The translations under genes and the position numbers were made by a program. Shown here piece by piece: positions 35,097-43,661 of a stretch of DNA of 64,000 nt. The notes beneath the pieces are model-generated. The model saw nothing but the letters and a program-made list of their open reading frames with translations, was not told the origin of the DNA and did no database searches. Within the stretch, counting starts at the first letter, position 1; each line of letters opens with the position of its first letter. The stretch is from Streptoverticillium olivoreticuli subsp. olivoreticuli (lineage in GTDB: Bacteria; Actinomycetota; Actinomycetes; Streptomycetales; Streptomycetaceae): positions 434,001 through 498,000 of the forward strand of contig NZ_CP031455.1 of the NCBI RefSeq assembly GCF_003391135.1, read 5' to 3'.

Positions 35097-35636
35097 ATGC
35101 TGTACGCCTACGGGTTCGAGCGCGTGGGCGTCGTGGTGAGCGACCTCTACCTAGTGGATCCCACACTTCCAGCGGGGCGGGAGGGACCGGAACGAGGCGT
35201 TCGCCTGGAAATACGGATGTTCGAACCGGGTGACGCCGAAGGCTCCTTGTACAGGGCGTTTCCCATCACGGTAGGCCGTCCGCTCTGGCGGGCGGACCTC
35301 TTGGAGTCCGTGTTCAGCGTGCCCGGCAGCCTCGACCGCGCCCACTACCATCCGCGGTTCAACGGGTGGGGCCCGGTGGACGACGTCTTCACCGTGGAAC
35401 TGACCGCGGCCCCCCTGGCATGGCTGGAGGCAAAGCTCACGAATCCCGAGGACCTGCTGGGCGAGGCCGGGGTGGCGGCACACGAGGTCGGGCCGGACGA
35501 CGTCGCGGACCTCCGGGACTCGGCGCCGGGCATCATGGCCACGGTGCGGAACCTTCTCGACATCGCGTCGAAGGGGACGCGCGCCCGGCCACCGGACTGG
35601 CAGCAGCTCGACCGAGCCCGTCTCAGCTGGCTGTAA
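35097..35636 (+). CDS. hypothetical protein, first gene of enolase-like cassette
   Basis: From ATG 35097 (GGAG upstream) it is 179 aa; the frame is open from 35025. It is mixed alpha/beta with MLYAYGFERVGVVVSDLYLVD at the start and a HYHPRFNGWGPVDDVF segment (an HxHPxF pattern) in the middle. I do not recognise the family. It lies 12 bp before the enolase-like gene on the same strand, so it is likely part of the same pathway. Confidence 0.65.
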   Translation: MLYAYGFERVGVVVSDLYLVDPTLPAGREGPERGVRLEIRMFEPGDAEGSLYRAFPITVGRPLWRADLLESVFSVPGSLDRAHYHPRFNGWGPVDDVFTVELTAAPLAWLEAKLTNPEDLLGEAGVAAHEVGPDDVADLRDSAPGIMATVRNLLDIASKGTRARPPDWQQLDRARLSWL

Positions 35637-35648
35637 CCGGGGAACCGC

Positions 35649-36833
35649 ATGCTTCCGCCGCTCGCGCCGGACGAGAAATCCGCCGTGGATGACATCGACC
35701 ACCGATCAGTCCTGAACACCCATCTGGAGTGGACACCGGAATTCGTGCTCCGCCTTTCGGATGGACGGACCGGGCAAGCGGCCGCGCCCCGGGCCGAGAC
35801 TCCCAGCATGTACGAGGAGCAAGTGCCTCGCCCGGCCGGCGATAGCGATCAGGTGGCGGCCGAGGCTCGGGCCGCCTTCGTTGGGAGGGCTTTCGACCAG
35901 GAGTCCTTCGACGACGAGCTGAGCCGTCGTCGCTCTCGCTGGGGACACGCGGCCTGCTACGCCCTGTCGGCCGCCTTCTTCGAGGCCAGCCTCCACCGCT
36001 TCCGCGGCAGCACAGGGGGCAGGAAAGCGTGTCCGCGGCTGCTGTTCAACCTGCTCAACGGCGGCCTCCACGCCTACAGCCTCCCGGTGACCTCGGACTT
36101 CACCGAGTTTCTCCTCGTTCCCCGGGGCATCGACACCGTGAGGGCGATCGACGGCTACCGGCGCCTGCTGCGCGAGGCCCGTACGGCAGTGGCGCGCCTC
36201 CCCCTGCGGGCCGTCGGTGGTAATCCGGTGCACGACCTGGGGCCCGATCCCAATGCGCAGGCACTGTCGCTGGTGAGCACCCTGCTGGAACGGGTCGGCC
36301 TCGCTGAAGCATTCGGCATCATGATTGATGCCAGCGCGGGCGACTGGTTCGACGAGACTGGTCGGTACGTCCTCCCGGTCAGCGGCCGCCGCTTCGACCG
36401 GGACGGCCTCGTCGACTACTGGCTCGACCTGCTCATCCGCTTCGACGTGGTGATGCTGGAAGATCCTCTCGCTGAGACGGACATGGACGGCTGGAGCGCG
36501 CTGCACGACGCCCGCCCGTCCGGCTGCCGTCTGCTCGGTGACAACTTCACCTCCACCTGCTCCACGCAACTGGCAGCCAAAGCGCGCCACGTCGACGGCG
36601 TTCTGCTCAAGCCCGACCAGATCGGCCTCATGAGCGGGGTGTACCAGTTCGCCTCGCTGGCCAGGGACCACGGGCTGCCGCTGATCGCCTCGGCCCGGTC
36701 CGTGGAAACCGACAACCCGCTGATCAGCCACGTCGCCACGGAGCTTTGCCTGGACTACCTCAAGGCGGGCCCGTACCAGGACTTCAGCTCCGTGATGCGA
36801 TCGAACGAGCTGCTACGCGCAGGTGCGGCATGA
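35649..36833 (+). CDS. divergent enolase-superfamily protein
   Basis: The 394-aa protein matches enolase along its length: LLFNLLNGGLHA (enolase NxxNGGxHA), DASAGDWFDETGRY, MLEDPLAETDMDGW (EDP metal ligand), LLGDNF (in place of GDDL), LLKPDQIGLMSGVYQF (Lys loop, KxNQIG with N changed to D) and ASARSVETDN (SHRSGET in enolase). The changed active-site residues argue against a housekeeping enolase. Enolase homologues in phosphonate pathways make carboxyphosphonoenolpyruvate, so a specialised metabolite role is likely (inference). The ATG overlaps nothing upstream; the stop overlaps the next gene. Confidence 0.82.
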   Translation: MLPPLAPDEKSAVDDIDHRSVLNTHLEWTPEFVLRLSDGRTGQAAAPRAETPSMYEEQVPRPAGDSDQVAAEARAAFVGRAFDQESFDDELSRRRSRWGHAACYALSAAFFEASLHRFRGSTGGRKACPRLLFNLLNGGLHAYSLPVTSDFTEFLLVPRGIDTVRAIDGYRRLLREARTAVARLPLRAVGGNPVHDLGPDPNAQALSLVSTLLERVGLAEAFGIMIDASAGDWFDETGRYVLPVSGRRFDRDGLVDYWLDLLIRFDVVMLEDPLAETDMDGWSALHDARPSGCRLLGDNFTSTCSTQLAAKARHVDGVLLKPDQIGLMSGVYQFASLARDHGLPLIASARSVETDNPLISHVATELCLDYLKAGPYQDFSSVMRSNELLRAGAA

Positions 36834-37468
36834 CCGGCAGCGTGGTGGGATCCGTCACCATCACCACGGTGCGGCACTCGCTGACGGCTCACAACACGGC
36901 CGGCATCATCACTGGCCGCCTCAACGAGCCCCTGTCCGCCGAGGGGCGGGCTGCTGCCAGCGGGTTTGCCCGGGCCCATGGCACACTGTCGGCCGAGGTC
37001 GTGCTCTCCTCCCCTGCCCGGCGAGCCATCGACACTGCCAGGCTCGTCACCGGGCTGCCGGAAGAGGACATCGTCCTCGACGCACGCTGCCATGAACGGC
37101 ATTACGGAGCCTTGCAAGGCCTGGACCGAGAGCAAGTGTCCGCATACGTAGCCCGGATCGTCTATGTGGAAGCGGGCGGGACGCGGCATTCAGTCAATCC
37201 GCCCGGCGGGGAGACGCTCACCGAGCTCCGGGCCCGGGCCCACCGCTTCCTGATGGCCGTCCTGTCCCTGTCCACGACGTCGGTCCTGGTGTCCTCTCAT
37301 GGGACCTTCCTCCAGCAGTTCCACGGTCTGCTGCTCGAGCGGGGCACGATGGAGACCCTCGCCTGCCACATCCGCAGCCTGCAGATCGACCGCTTCACGC
37401 TCCGCGGCGAGGGCAGGCCACGACACCAGCTGATCCACCCGGGCCTGAGCACCGGCCTGGTCTGGTGA
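36830..37468 (+). CDS. histidine phosphatase/phosphoglycerate mutase-like protein
   Basis: The 212-aa protein overlaps the enolase-like gene by ATGA. The family motif appears as RHSLTAHN (RHGxTxxN), with SSPARRAIDTA, ERHYGALQG and SSHGTFLQQ giving the second His. Phosphoglycerate mutases and phosphatases share these residues. A mutase-like step beside an enolase-like step mirrors lower glycolysis but on a specialised substrate. Confidence 0.88.
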   Translation: MTGSVVGSVTITTVRHSLTAHNTAGIITGRLNEPLSAEGRAAASGFARAHGTLSAEVVLSSPARRAIDTARLVTGLPEEDIVLDARCHERHYGALQGLDREQVSAYVARIVYVEAGGTRHSVNPPGGETLTELRARAHRFLMAVLSLSTTSVLVSSHGTFLQQFHGLLLERGTMETLACHIRSLQIDRFTLRGEGRPRHQLIHPGLSTGLVW

Positions 37469-38304
37469 GCGGGGTTCCGGTGCGTATTCTTGTTTGCACA
37501 GGACGTGACCTGGTGACCTGTGTGGCACTGAACCGGCTGCTACCTGCGCTCCAAGACCATACGACTGCCGTCGCACTGCTGAGGCTGCCCCCGGTCGACT
37601 TGAGGTCGGGCAGCTCTTTGGACCGCCTGCGGTGGCACCTGCGGGACCTTCCTGACAAGGAGTTCTTCCCCGTGCTGGACCGGTTGGACTACCCACCAGG
37701 CGAGTTGATGTCGTTTCACCACCTCGCAGGCAACCTGGGCGTACCGTTCCACGAGATCGAGAACATCAATACCGGTCACGGCAGCCGGGTCGCACGGGAG
37801 TTCCAGCCGGACCTGATCCTGTCGGTGAAGTTCGGCCAGATCTTCAAAGAGCCGATCCTTTCCCTCCCTTCTTTCGGCATCCTCAACACCCATTCCGGGG
37901 CCCTTCCGCAGTATGCGGGCCTGTGGGCACCCGTCCGCACCCTCCTTGCCGGCGAGCGCAGGTTTACCAGTACCCTGCACGTGGTCGACCAGGGCATCGA
38001 CACCGGACCGGTCATCGCGAGCGGACATCTGCCAGTCGAGCCAAACCGTTCACTGTTCTGGCATCTGCCCAGGCTGTACGTGCTGGGGATCGAGCTGTTC
38101 CTGCAGGTGCTGCCCGGCCTGACCAAGTGCACCCGGATCACAGCACATCGGCAGGAGAACTCCCGGCGCCGGTACTACGGCAAGCTGACAACGGAAGAGG
38201 AAGCCGCCTTCGAGAAACAGGGCTTCCGGTTTCTCGACGATCGCGACTACGCGGAAATCACCCGACGCTTCGGAGTGGATCTCTTCACCGTGAGCTCCGA
38301 ATGA
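37465..38304 (+). CDS. formyltransferase-family protein
   Basis: The 279-aa protein starts at GTG 37465, overlapping the phosphatase stop. The GART-type site is seen: Asn141 and His143 in ILNTHSGALPQYAG, then Asp179 in QGIDTGPVI. These transfer a formyl group from 10-formyl-THF to an amino group of a sugar, amino acid or tRNA. The C-terminal region after about 210 differs from methionyl-tRNA formyltransferase. With the enolase-like and mutase-like genes it forms a three-enzyme cassette. Confidence 0.88.
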   Translation: MSGVPVRILVCTGRDLVTCVALNRLLPALQDHTTAVALLRLPPVDLRSGSSLDRLRWHLRDLPDKEFFPVLDRLDYPPGELMSFHHLAGNLGVPFHEIENINTGHGSRVAREFQPDLILSVKFGQIFKEPILSLPSFGILNTHSGALPQYAGLWAPVRTLLAGERRFTSTLHVVDQGIDTGPVIASGHLPVEPNRSLFWHLPRLYVLGIELFLQVLPGLTKCTRITAHRQENSRRRYYGKLTTEEEAAFEKQGFRFLDDRDYAEITRRFGVDLFTVSSE

Positions 38305-38523
38305 CAGGGAAGTGCCCAGGCGTAGCCCAGTTCGGCGAGGGCAGCCCATTGCTCGGCATTCAGCCGGTCACGCCTGGCATCCAATTGGCGGCCGCCCCTG
38401 ACTGGCCTCCGTGCGCCCTGCCGCAAGGGTGGATGTGAGGTACTGACTGAGTGGAGTGGCAAACCTCCTGGACGAGGTGTGCGTCATCCGGCGCCTCCCC
38501 CGTCTCAACAGGAGGGTTTTCTC

Positions 38524-38886
38524 GTGAAGGCTGTCCGCCGCGTCACCGTCACCCAGGCCGCCCCGGCACTCGTCGCGCTGCCCGGCGTCGGCCCCGAGAC
38601 CGCCGGCCAGCTGCTGGAGACCGCGGGCGACAATCCCGACCGCCTCGTCTCCGGAGCCGCCTTCACCCACCCGTGCGCCACCGCTCCCGTCTCCGCGTCC
38701 TCCGGACGCACAGACCGCCACAGGCTCAACCACGGCAGCAACCGACACCCGAACTCCGCTCTGCACACGATCGTCCTCGTCCGCATGTCCTTCGACCACT
38801 GCACCCGGGAATACGTCGCCCGGCGGACCACCCAGGGGCTGACGAAGAAAGAATCATGCGATGCCTGAAACCACTTGACGACCTAT
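38524..38886 (+). mobile_element. IS110-family transposase C-terminal fragment
   Basis: From GTG 38524 the frame reads ALVALPGVGPETAGQLLETAGDNPDRL, then ASSGRTDRHRLNHGSNRHPNSALHTIVLVRMSFDH, the transposase_20 domain of IS110/IS117 elements. The frame shifts at about 38845, where the expected KKEIMRCLKR appears in the next frame (IMRCLKPLDD). The N-terminal RuvC-like domain is missing. Confidence 0.85.
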
Positions 38887-38893
38887 AGGAGTT

Positions 38894-40009
38894 TCACGCC
38901 CCAAGGCCTTCGAGGACGAGATCGGCGCGGCGCCGCCAGGTGTAGCGCTCCAGGAACTGCCGTCGGGCCTCGTCACCGAGCGTCCGGCGCAGCGTCTCGT
39001 CGCCGACGAGCTCGGTGAGGGCGTCGGCCCAGGCGTCCGGTTCGTCGGGCGGGCGCAGGAGGCAGTTGACGCGGTCCTGGAGGACTTCGCGCAGGACGGG
39101 AAGGTCCGAGGCGATGATCGGGCGGCCGTGGGACATGTACTCGAAGAGCTTCATGGGGGAGGTCCAGCGCCCGATCTCGTCGAGCTTGCCCCACGTGTAC
39201 ACCTTTCTCTGGTGCGGGGCGAGGGCCACGTCGAAGAGGGGGAAGTAGGCGGGGAGGGCGGCCGGCGGCCGGTGCCCGTGGAAGTGCGCGTTGGGGAGCG
39301 GGCGGGATCCCTCCCAGTGGGCCCGGTCCTCGGAGGTGCCGCCGACCAGGTGGAACTCCAGGCCGGGGAGGCGGTCGGCGAGGTCGAGGATGAGGCCGAT
39401 GCCGCGGCCGGCGTAGAGGTGTCCGACGTAGCCGATCCGCGGGACGTCCGGGCGGCCCGGCAGCCGCGGCGCGGCGGCTGCACCGGCGGGCGGTGGCGGG
39501 TCGGCGCAGTCGGGTGCGACGAGGATCGGCAGCGCGCCCAGGTCGCCGTGGGTGCTCCGGAGGTCACGCGCCAGTGCGTGGGTGATCACGACGAGGCGGG
39601 CGAGCCGGGGCAGGCCGAGGAGCGCGTGTTCGGTTCCGGGTGGCAGGTCCCTGCGGATCTGGTGGGCCTCGTACACGAAGGGGGCGAGGTCGGAGGCGAC
39701 AGTGAGGCTGTAGGGCTCGCGTCCGTAGACGAGGTCGGGGACGGTGTCACGGATCAGCAGGTCGCGTATGCGCTCGGCGCGTTTCCAGTATCCGGCCGGG
39801 GTGTAGTCCGGGGCGGGGACGGTGCGGATGGGGAAGCGATGGCGGACGCCGTAGTAGGCGTACGGGTCGTTGGCCGGCCAGGAGCCGGGCAGGGCGTACA
39901 GGGTGACGTCGTGCCCGGCGGCGGTGAACGCGTCGCACATGCGCATGACGTGGACGCCGTTGGCGAAGAACGAAGGGATGCTTCCGCCGTGCAGATACGC
40001 GATGCGCAT
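38894..40009 (-). CDS. GT4-family glycosyltransferase
   Basis: The 371-aa protein has the GT-B layout: MRIAYLHGGSIPSFFANGVHVMRM at the N-terminus with the GGSxxG-like acceptor loop, GYVGHLYAGRG in the middle and the C-terminal SPMKLFEYMSHGRPIIASDLPVLREV donor motif (E...FE). It transfers a sugar from an NDP-sugar. It is convergent with the IS110 scrap and divergent from the peptide cluster at 40.4 kb, so it could glycosylate that product or belong to the sugar genes at 46-49 kb. Its N-terminus resembles the 37-codon stub at 49104. Confidence 0.9.
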   Translation of the reverse strand: MRIAYLHGGSIPSFFANGVHVMRMCDAFTAAGHDVTLYALPGSWPANDPYAYYGVRHRFPIRTVPAPDYTPAGYWKRAERIRDLLIRDTVPDLVYGREPYSLTVASDLAPFVYEAHQIRRDLPPGTEHALLGLPRLARLVVITHALARDLRSTHGDLGALPILVAPDCADPPPPAGAAAAPRLPGRPDVPRIGYVGHLYAGRGIGLILDLADRLPGLEFHLVGGTSEDRAHWEGSRPLPNAHFHGHRPPAALPAYFPLFDVALAPHQRKVYTWGKLDEIGRWTSPMKLFEYMSHGRPIIASDLPVLREVLQDRVNCLLRPPDEPDAWADALTELVGDETLRRTLGDEARRQFLERYTWRRRADLVLEGLGA

Positions 40010-40391
40010 GCTCTCCTCGCGATAGGCCGTGAGCGGTCTGGGAGGGGACGGACGGGGGACACTGCCGCTCGCGATCCCGCCTTCCCGGATCGCCGGTCAA
40101 CCCTGAAGAACGCGTGTTGACGTGGGGCATCATCGCGCGTCAGCGATCGGCATCCAAGAGCGACTGCGCAGGAGAAGGTGGATTTCGGCTACGCGCCATT
40201 CACGCCCAAAGCCCCCCACACAGGCAGGGGTTGACACAACAGCACACCCCTCGGCAGCAGCAAACAACCACGCTCTCCACATAAAGTGATGACTTAATTA
40301 CACCTTGTGATCGAATCGATTCCGTATCTACCTTGGCGGCGCCGGGTGTCCCCGTCGACAGGTGGAGCCGGTCAATCGAAGGGAGATCGAG
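40010..40391. promoter_or_regulatory. AT-rich promoter region of the peptide cluster
   Basis: Between the glycosyltransferase and the precursor-like ORF the stretch 40200-40330 is far richer in A/T than the surroundings. It contains TTGACA at 40231-40236, TTAATT at 40294-40299 and the perfect palindrome GAATCGATTC at 40313-40322. The last lies 70 bp before the peptide start and may be an operator. No -10 at ideal spacing from the TTGACA is seen. Confidence 0.5.
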
Positions 40392-40469
40392 ATGGGGAAC
40401 GACATCGAGCAGGTCCCCGAGGAAGAACTGCCGGAGCTGGCGCTGATGATCGACATACCCTCGGACTGA
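40392..40469 (+). CDS. 25-aa candidate RiPP precursor peptide
   Basis: The ATG at 40392 has an AGGGAG eight bases upstream. The peptide is MGNDIEQVPEEELPELAL followed by MIDIPSD and TGA. The first 17 residues are acidic and helix-prone (EQ..EEE..E), like a leader; the last eight (LMIDIPSD) may be the core. It has no Cys, Thr, Trp, Tyr or Lys. It lies directly before an HExxH-domain gene and a YcaO gene on the same strand, separated from them by a hairpin, exactly where RiPP precursors are found. It was too short for a normal gene caller. Confidence 0.65.
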   Translation: MGNDIEQVPEEELPELALMIDIPSD

Positions 40470-40484
40470 CGCCGCTTCACTCCC

Positions 40485-40518
40485 GGGCGTTGGGCTGGCG
40501 CGTTCCGACCCAACGCCC
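40485..40518. terminator. 10-bp perfect hairpin between precursor and modification genes
   Basis: GGGCGTTGGG (40485-40494) pairs with CCCAACGCCC (40509-40518), 15 bp after the peptide stop and 31 bp before the HExxH gene. In RiPP operons a partial terminator here raises precursor levels above the enzymes. The function is inferred from place and symmetry. Confidence 0.65.
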
Positions 40519-40549
40519 ACCTGTTCCCGGGATCACGGAGGTATTCGCG

Positions 40550-41515
40550 GTGCGAGTGGCGCCCGACGCGCATCAGAGCGCCGAGGAATGCTCGGTTCTG
40601 GCGCGCATGACCCGATCGGCCCTGACGAGAGCCGAATTGACGGTCACCCAGAAGGAATCGGCGCACCCCGCCGTCGTCGAGACCGCGCATGCCGCCCAGC
40701 GTGTCCTGCGTGCCGGTCCTGACCGGGAACGCCTCGACGGGCTCCGCCGCATGCTCGATCGGGCCAGAGCCGGGATCGCCGCCGCACCACCATCCGTACT
40801 CCCCTGGCCTGTCGACCTCGCCGCGCCCCACCCCCATCTCGAACGCAGCGTCACCCGGGCCCTGGAGTCCGTACCGAAGCGGGACGGCGACTTCGAGAGC
40901 CCGCATGGCTCCGCGGTCGTCGCATGGCGCGAGCGCGACATCTCCACGCTCCGCGAGACGATCGCGCTCCTGGCGGCGGCCTGGCCCGAGGCACACGCCG
41001 AACTGCGGGAAACCCTCGTCCAGATCGCCCTGTTGGACGGACCCGCGATCGACGGTTTCACCGACTTCGTGGTGCACGGTGCCGTGTTCATCCGGCGCGA
41101 CCGCCTGGAGACGGGGCGAGACGCGCTGCCGGGCCCCGTCCGCCTGGCGGAGGCACTCGTCCACGAGGGCGCCCACACCCGGTGCAACGCGGCGTCCGTG
41201 GCCGGGGAGCCCTTCCTGCGGCCCGCGCGGGGCAGCGAACCGCTCGTCACCACGCCGTTGCGGATCGACCCCAGGCCGCTGAACGGGCTCTTCCAGCAGG
41301 TCGTGGTCCTGGCCCGGAGCCTTCTGTTGTACCGGCGCATGCTCGACACGGACGCGACGGCCGCGGCGTCGGCGGCCGTGCGGGCACGTCACGACCACGT
41401 GGCCCGCGCCGCCGCTCAGGGCGTGCGCGCCCTGTCGGAGCACCGCGGCGCGCTCACCGACCGCGGGGCGTCCGTCCTGGAGGACGCCGCCGGACTGCCC
41501 CGGGTGCGCGCCTGA
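40550..41515 (+). CDS. HExxH-domain RiPP-associated protein (possible peptide beta-hydroxylase)
   Basis: The GTG at 40550 has GGAGG at 40537-40541 and gives 321 aa; the open frame upstream covers the peptide gene and is not used. The C-terminal half has ALVHEGAHTR (H205, E206, H209) and then IDPRPLNGLFQQV, the pattern of the HEXXH-motif domain of RiPP clusters, where alpha-ketoglutarate-dependent beta-hydroxylases are known. The histidine that I expect a few residues after the DPRPLxGLxQ motif is not seen (VVVLAR there), so metal binding may differ. The helical N-terminus may bind the leader. The stop overlaps the YcaO start. Confidence 0.75.
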   Translation: MRVAPDAHQSAEECSVLARMTRSALTRAELTVTQKESAHPAVVETAHAAQRVLRAGPDRERLDGLRRMLDRARAGIAAAPPSVLPWPVDLAAPHPHLERSVTRALESVPKRDGDFESPHGSAVVAWRERDISTLRETIALLAAAWPEAHAELRETLVQIALLDGPAIDGFTDFVVHGAVFIRRDRLETGRDALPGPVRLAEALVHEGAHTRCNAASVAGEPFLRPARGSEPLVTTPLRIDPRPLNGLFQQVVVLARSLLLYRRMLDTDATAAASAAVRARHDHVARAAAQGVRALSEHRGALTDRGASVLEDAAGLPRVRA

Positions 41516-42705
41516 TGTCCACGCCGCGGTGGGAGCCACAGGTCTTCGCCCCGTACGCCCCCTGGCCCGAGGTCGTCTTCGCGCGCGTCGCCGCCCGCTC
41601 GCCGCAGTTCGACGGCGTCTGCGCCGCCGGTGACCAGCCCGTCGTCGTCGGCAGCGCGGCCGGGCACCGTACGGAACACGTCGTCGCGAGCGCGCGCGGC
41701 GAACTCCTCGAACGCGTCGGCAACATCCTGGCGGGCCGCGCTGCCGAAGCGAACGCGACGGTCGTGGCGGCCCACGGGGAACTGCGCCGTAAAGGGATAC
41801 CCGCACTGGATCCCGCCGAGCTCGCCCCCGCGGACTCTCCGGACACCGTCCGCAGTGCCCGGCGGCTGTGGGTTCTCGGCCGGTGGGCCCGTACCGGCGA
41901 CGAGACCTTCGTACCCGCCGGTGCCGTCTTCCTCCACCACCGGGCGCCGGTCGGCTGCGCCCCCGGCCCCGGTGCCGGGTCCACCGGCGTCGCCTCGCAC
42001 CCCGATCCACGGTCGGCCGCGGACCACGCCGCATGGGAGACGCTGGAACGTGACCTCGTCCGCAGGAGCTGGTACGGCATCTCCCCGGCCCCCACCGCCC
42101 TTCCAGCGGCAGCGATCGGCCTGCCCGCGCCGCTGGCGAAGCTGCTGGACGGAATCGGGACGACGGCGACCGCCCTCTGCCTCCCCTCCCCCGGCGGATC
42201 CCGGTGCGTCGTCGTCTGCCTGCACGCACCCGACCGCACGCGGCAGGCGTTCGGCGCCCGCTGCGGACCGGACGACGGGGACCTCGCCCCGCTGGTCGAA
42301 AAGGCCGCCTACGAGGCCCTGATGGTGCGTTGGAGCGTCCACACCCCGGTGGCCCGCGGCACCTGGGCGCGTTGGCACGGCCGCGGGTCGCCCGATTCGG
42401 CTGTCCAGCACGCGCTCTGGGCCTATCACCGGCAGGACAGCCTGGGCCTGTGGACCGCACGGGCACCGGCGCACGGCCGCCGTCCCGCCGCGACGGCGGG
42501 CGGCGAACCGGTCCGCTCCGGCATCGCCGCGCTGTCCGCCCACACCGGCCGGGACCTCGTCCTGGTGGACACCACCTGCGGACCGGCACGGGACGCAGGC
42601 GCGACCGTCGTACGGGTGGTGGCTCCCGGGGCCCGTGCCCTGCCCACCGGACCCGACGGCGAACGGGGCCTGCCCGTCCCGCCGGGCCCGCACCCCTTCG
42701 GCTGA
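41515..42705 (+). CDS. divergent YcaO-domain protein
   Basis: The 396-aa protein starts within the upstream stop (TGATG). YcaO features are present: VVASARGELLERVGN (E63, E66) matches the 'SAlaEalER' ATP/Mg helix, AAWETLERDLVRRSWYG (E175, E178, R179, D180, W186) matches the 'ELiERDAxxxxW' motif, VEKAAYEALMVRW matches the later 'AlxEAlq', and the chain ends in PPGPHPFG, like the Pro-rich YcaO tail. YcaO enzymes use ATP to activate backbone amides, giving azolines, thioamides or amidines. No separate E1/ocin-ThiF or TfuA partner is near. Confidence 0.75.
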   Translation: MSTPRWEPQVFAPYAPWPEVVFARVAARSPQFDGVCAAGDQPVVVGSAAGHRTEHVVASARGELLERVGNILAGRAAEANATVVAAHGELRRKGIPALDPAELAPADSPDTVRSARRLWVLGRWARTGDETFVPAGAVFLHHRAPVGCAPGPGAGSTGVASHPDPRSAADHAAWETLERDLVRRSWYGISPAPTALPAAAIGLPAPLAKLLDGIGTTATALCLPSPGGSRCVVVCLHAPDRTRQAFGARCGPDDGDLAPLVEKAAYEALMVRWSVHTPVARGTWARWHGRGSPDSAVQHALWAYHRQDSLGLWTARAPAHGRRPAATAGGEPVRSGIAALSAHTGRDLVLVDTTCGPARDAGATVVRVVAPGARALPTGPDGERGLPVPPGPHPFG

Positions 42706-42794
42706 GACCACGGCCCGGTCACGGCCCCGGCCACGCGGCCCGGCCGGCCGCAGGACGACCGGGCCCATCACAGGACGAGGAGAGACACGCGACC

Positions 42795-43610
42795 ATGCCC
42801 ACGTCCCAGGACCTCACCGCCCCGGCGACAGCGACGAACCCCGATGCCGCGCATACCGGGAACGGACACCCCGCCCCCGCGGCGTGCGGCCCCGGATACG
42901 CCGACGCCCACGCGGCCGACTACGACCGCTGGTTCTCCAAGCCCGGCATCACCGGCGCGACCGTGGACACCCTCGCGAATCTCGCGGGCGACGCACCCGT
43001 GCTCGAACTCGGCGTCGGCACCGGCAGAATCGCCCTGCCCCTGGCCGAGCGCGGCCTCGACGTCCACGGCGTCGAGGCGTCGCACGCAATGATCCGGCGG
43101 CTGCGCGAGAAACCCGGCGGGACCCGAATCAAAGTCACGATGGGCGACTTCGCCGACGTGCCGCTCACCGGCACGTTCTCGCTCGTCTACGCCGCCGGTG
43201 GCACGTTCTTCGAACTCGCGGACCGCGAGGCGAAACAACGCTGCCTCGCGGCGGTCGCCGACCGTCTCGCGCCCGGCGGAGCCCTCGTCCTCGACTCGCA
43301 CGTGCCCGAGGCCCTTGCCGTCGCGGCGGCGTCGGGCGTACCCGAGGTCGTCTCCGAGACCGACGAGCACCTCGTCCTCTGCCATCGCCGGATCGACCCA
43401 TCCACCCAGACCTACCGGTCCCACTACGTCATCCACGAGACCGACCGGACCCGCCACCTCCGGATCCACTTCCACTACGTGTCACCCGGCGAACTCGACC
43501 TCATGGCCGAACGGGCCGGCCTCCGCCTGATACAGCGTCAAGGCAACTGGGCAGGAGGGCCGTTCACCAAGGACAGCACTTACCACGTCTCCGTCTACGG
43601 ACCCCGCTGA
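42795..43610 (+). CDS. class I SAM-dependent methyltransferase
   Basis: ATG 42795 with GAGGAG upstream gives 271 aa. Motif I VLELGVGTGRIALPL is at 69-83 and the acidic loop follows (HGVEAS). The layout YDRWFSKPG...FSLVYAAGGTFFEL matches small-molecule or peptide N/O-methyltransferases of secondary metabolism. In the peptide cluster it would methylate a hydroxyl, carboxylate or N-terminus. It is 89 bp after the YcaO gene and 51 bp before the P450 gene. Confidence 0.88.
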   Translation: MPTSQDLTAPATATNPDAAHTGNGHPAPAACGPGYADAHAADYDRWFSKPGITGATVDTLANLAGDAPVLELGVGTGRIALPLAERGLDVHGVEASHAMIRRLREKPGGTRIKVTMGDFADVPLTGTFSLVYAAGGTFFELADREAKQRCLAAVADRLAPGGALVLDSHVPEALAVAAASGVPEVVSETDEHLVLCHRRIDPSTQTYRSHYVIHETDRTRHLRIHFHYVSPGELDLMAERAGLRLIQRQGNWAGGPFTKDSTYHVSVYGPR

Positions 43611-43661
43611 CGTCGACCCCGCCCTGCCGCCACACGGCCGCCCACAGCCTCCGGAGCAGTC

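Noticed and set aside
35649..36833. housekeeping enolase
   Set aside because: Key active-site segments are altered and the neighbours are not glycolytic.
40328..42589. 753-codon minus-strand open frame over the HExxH and YcaO genes
   Set aside because: Arg/Gly/Pro-rich translation without any domain; the plus-strand genes carry family motifs, ribosome sites and coupled starts.
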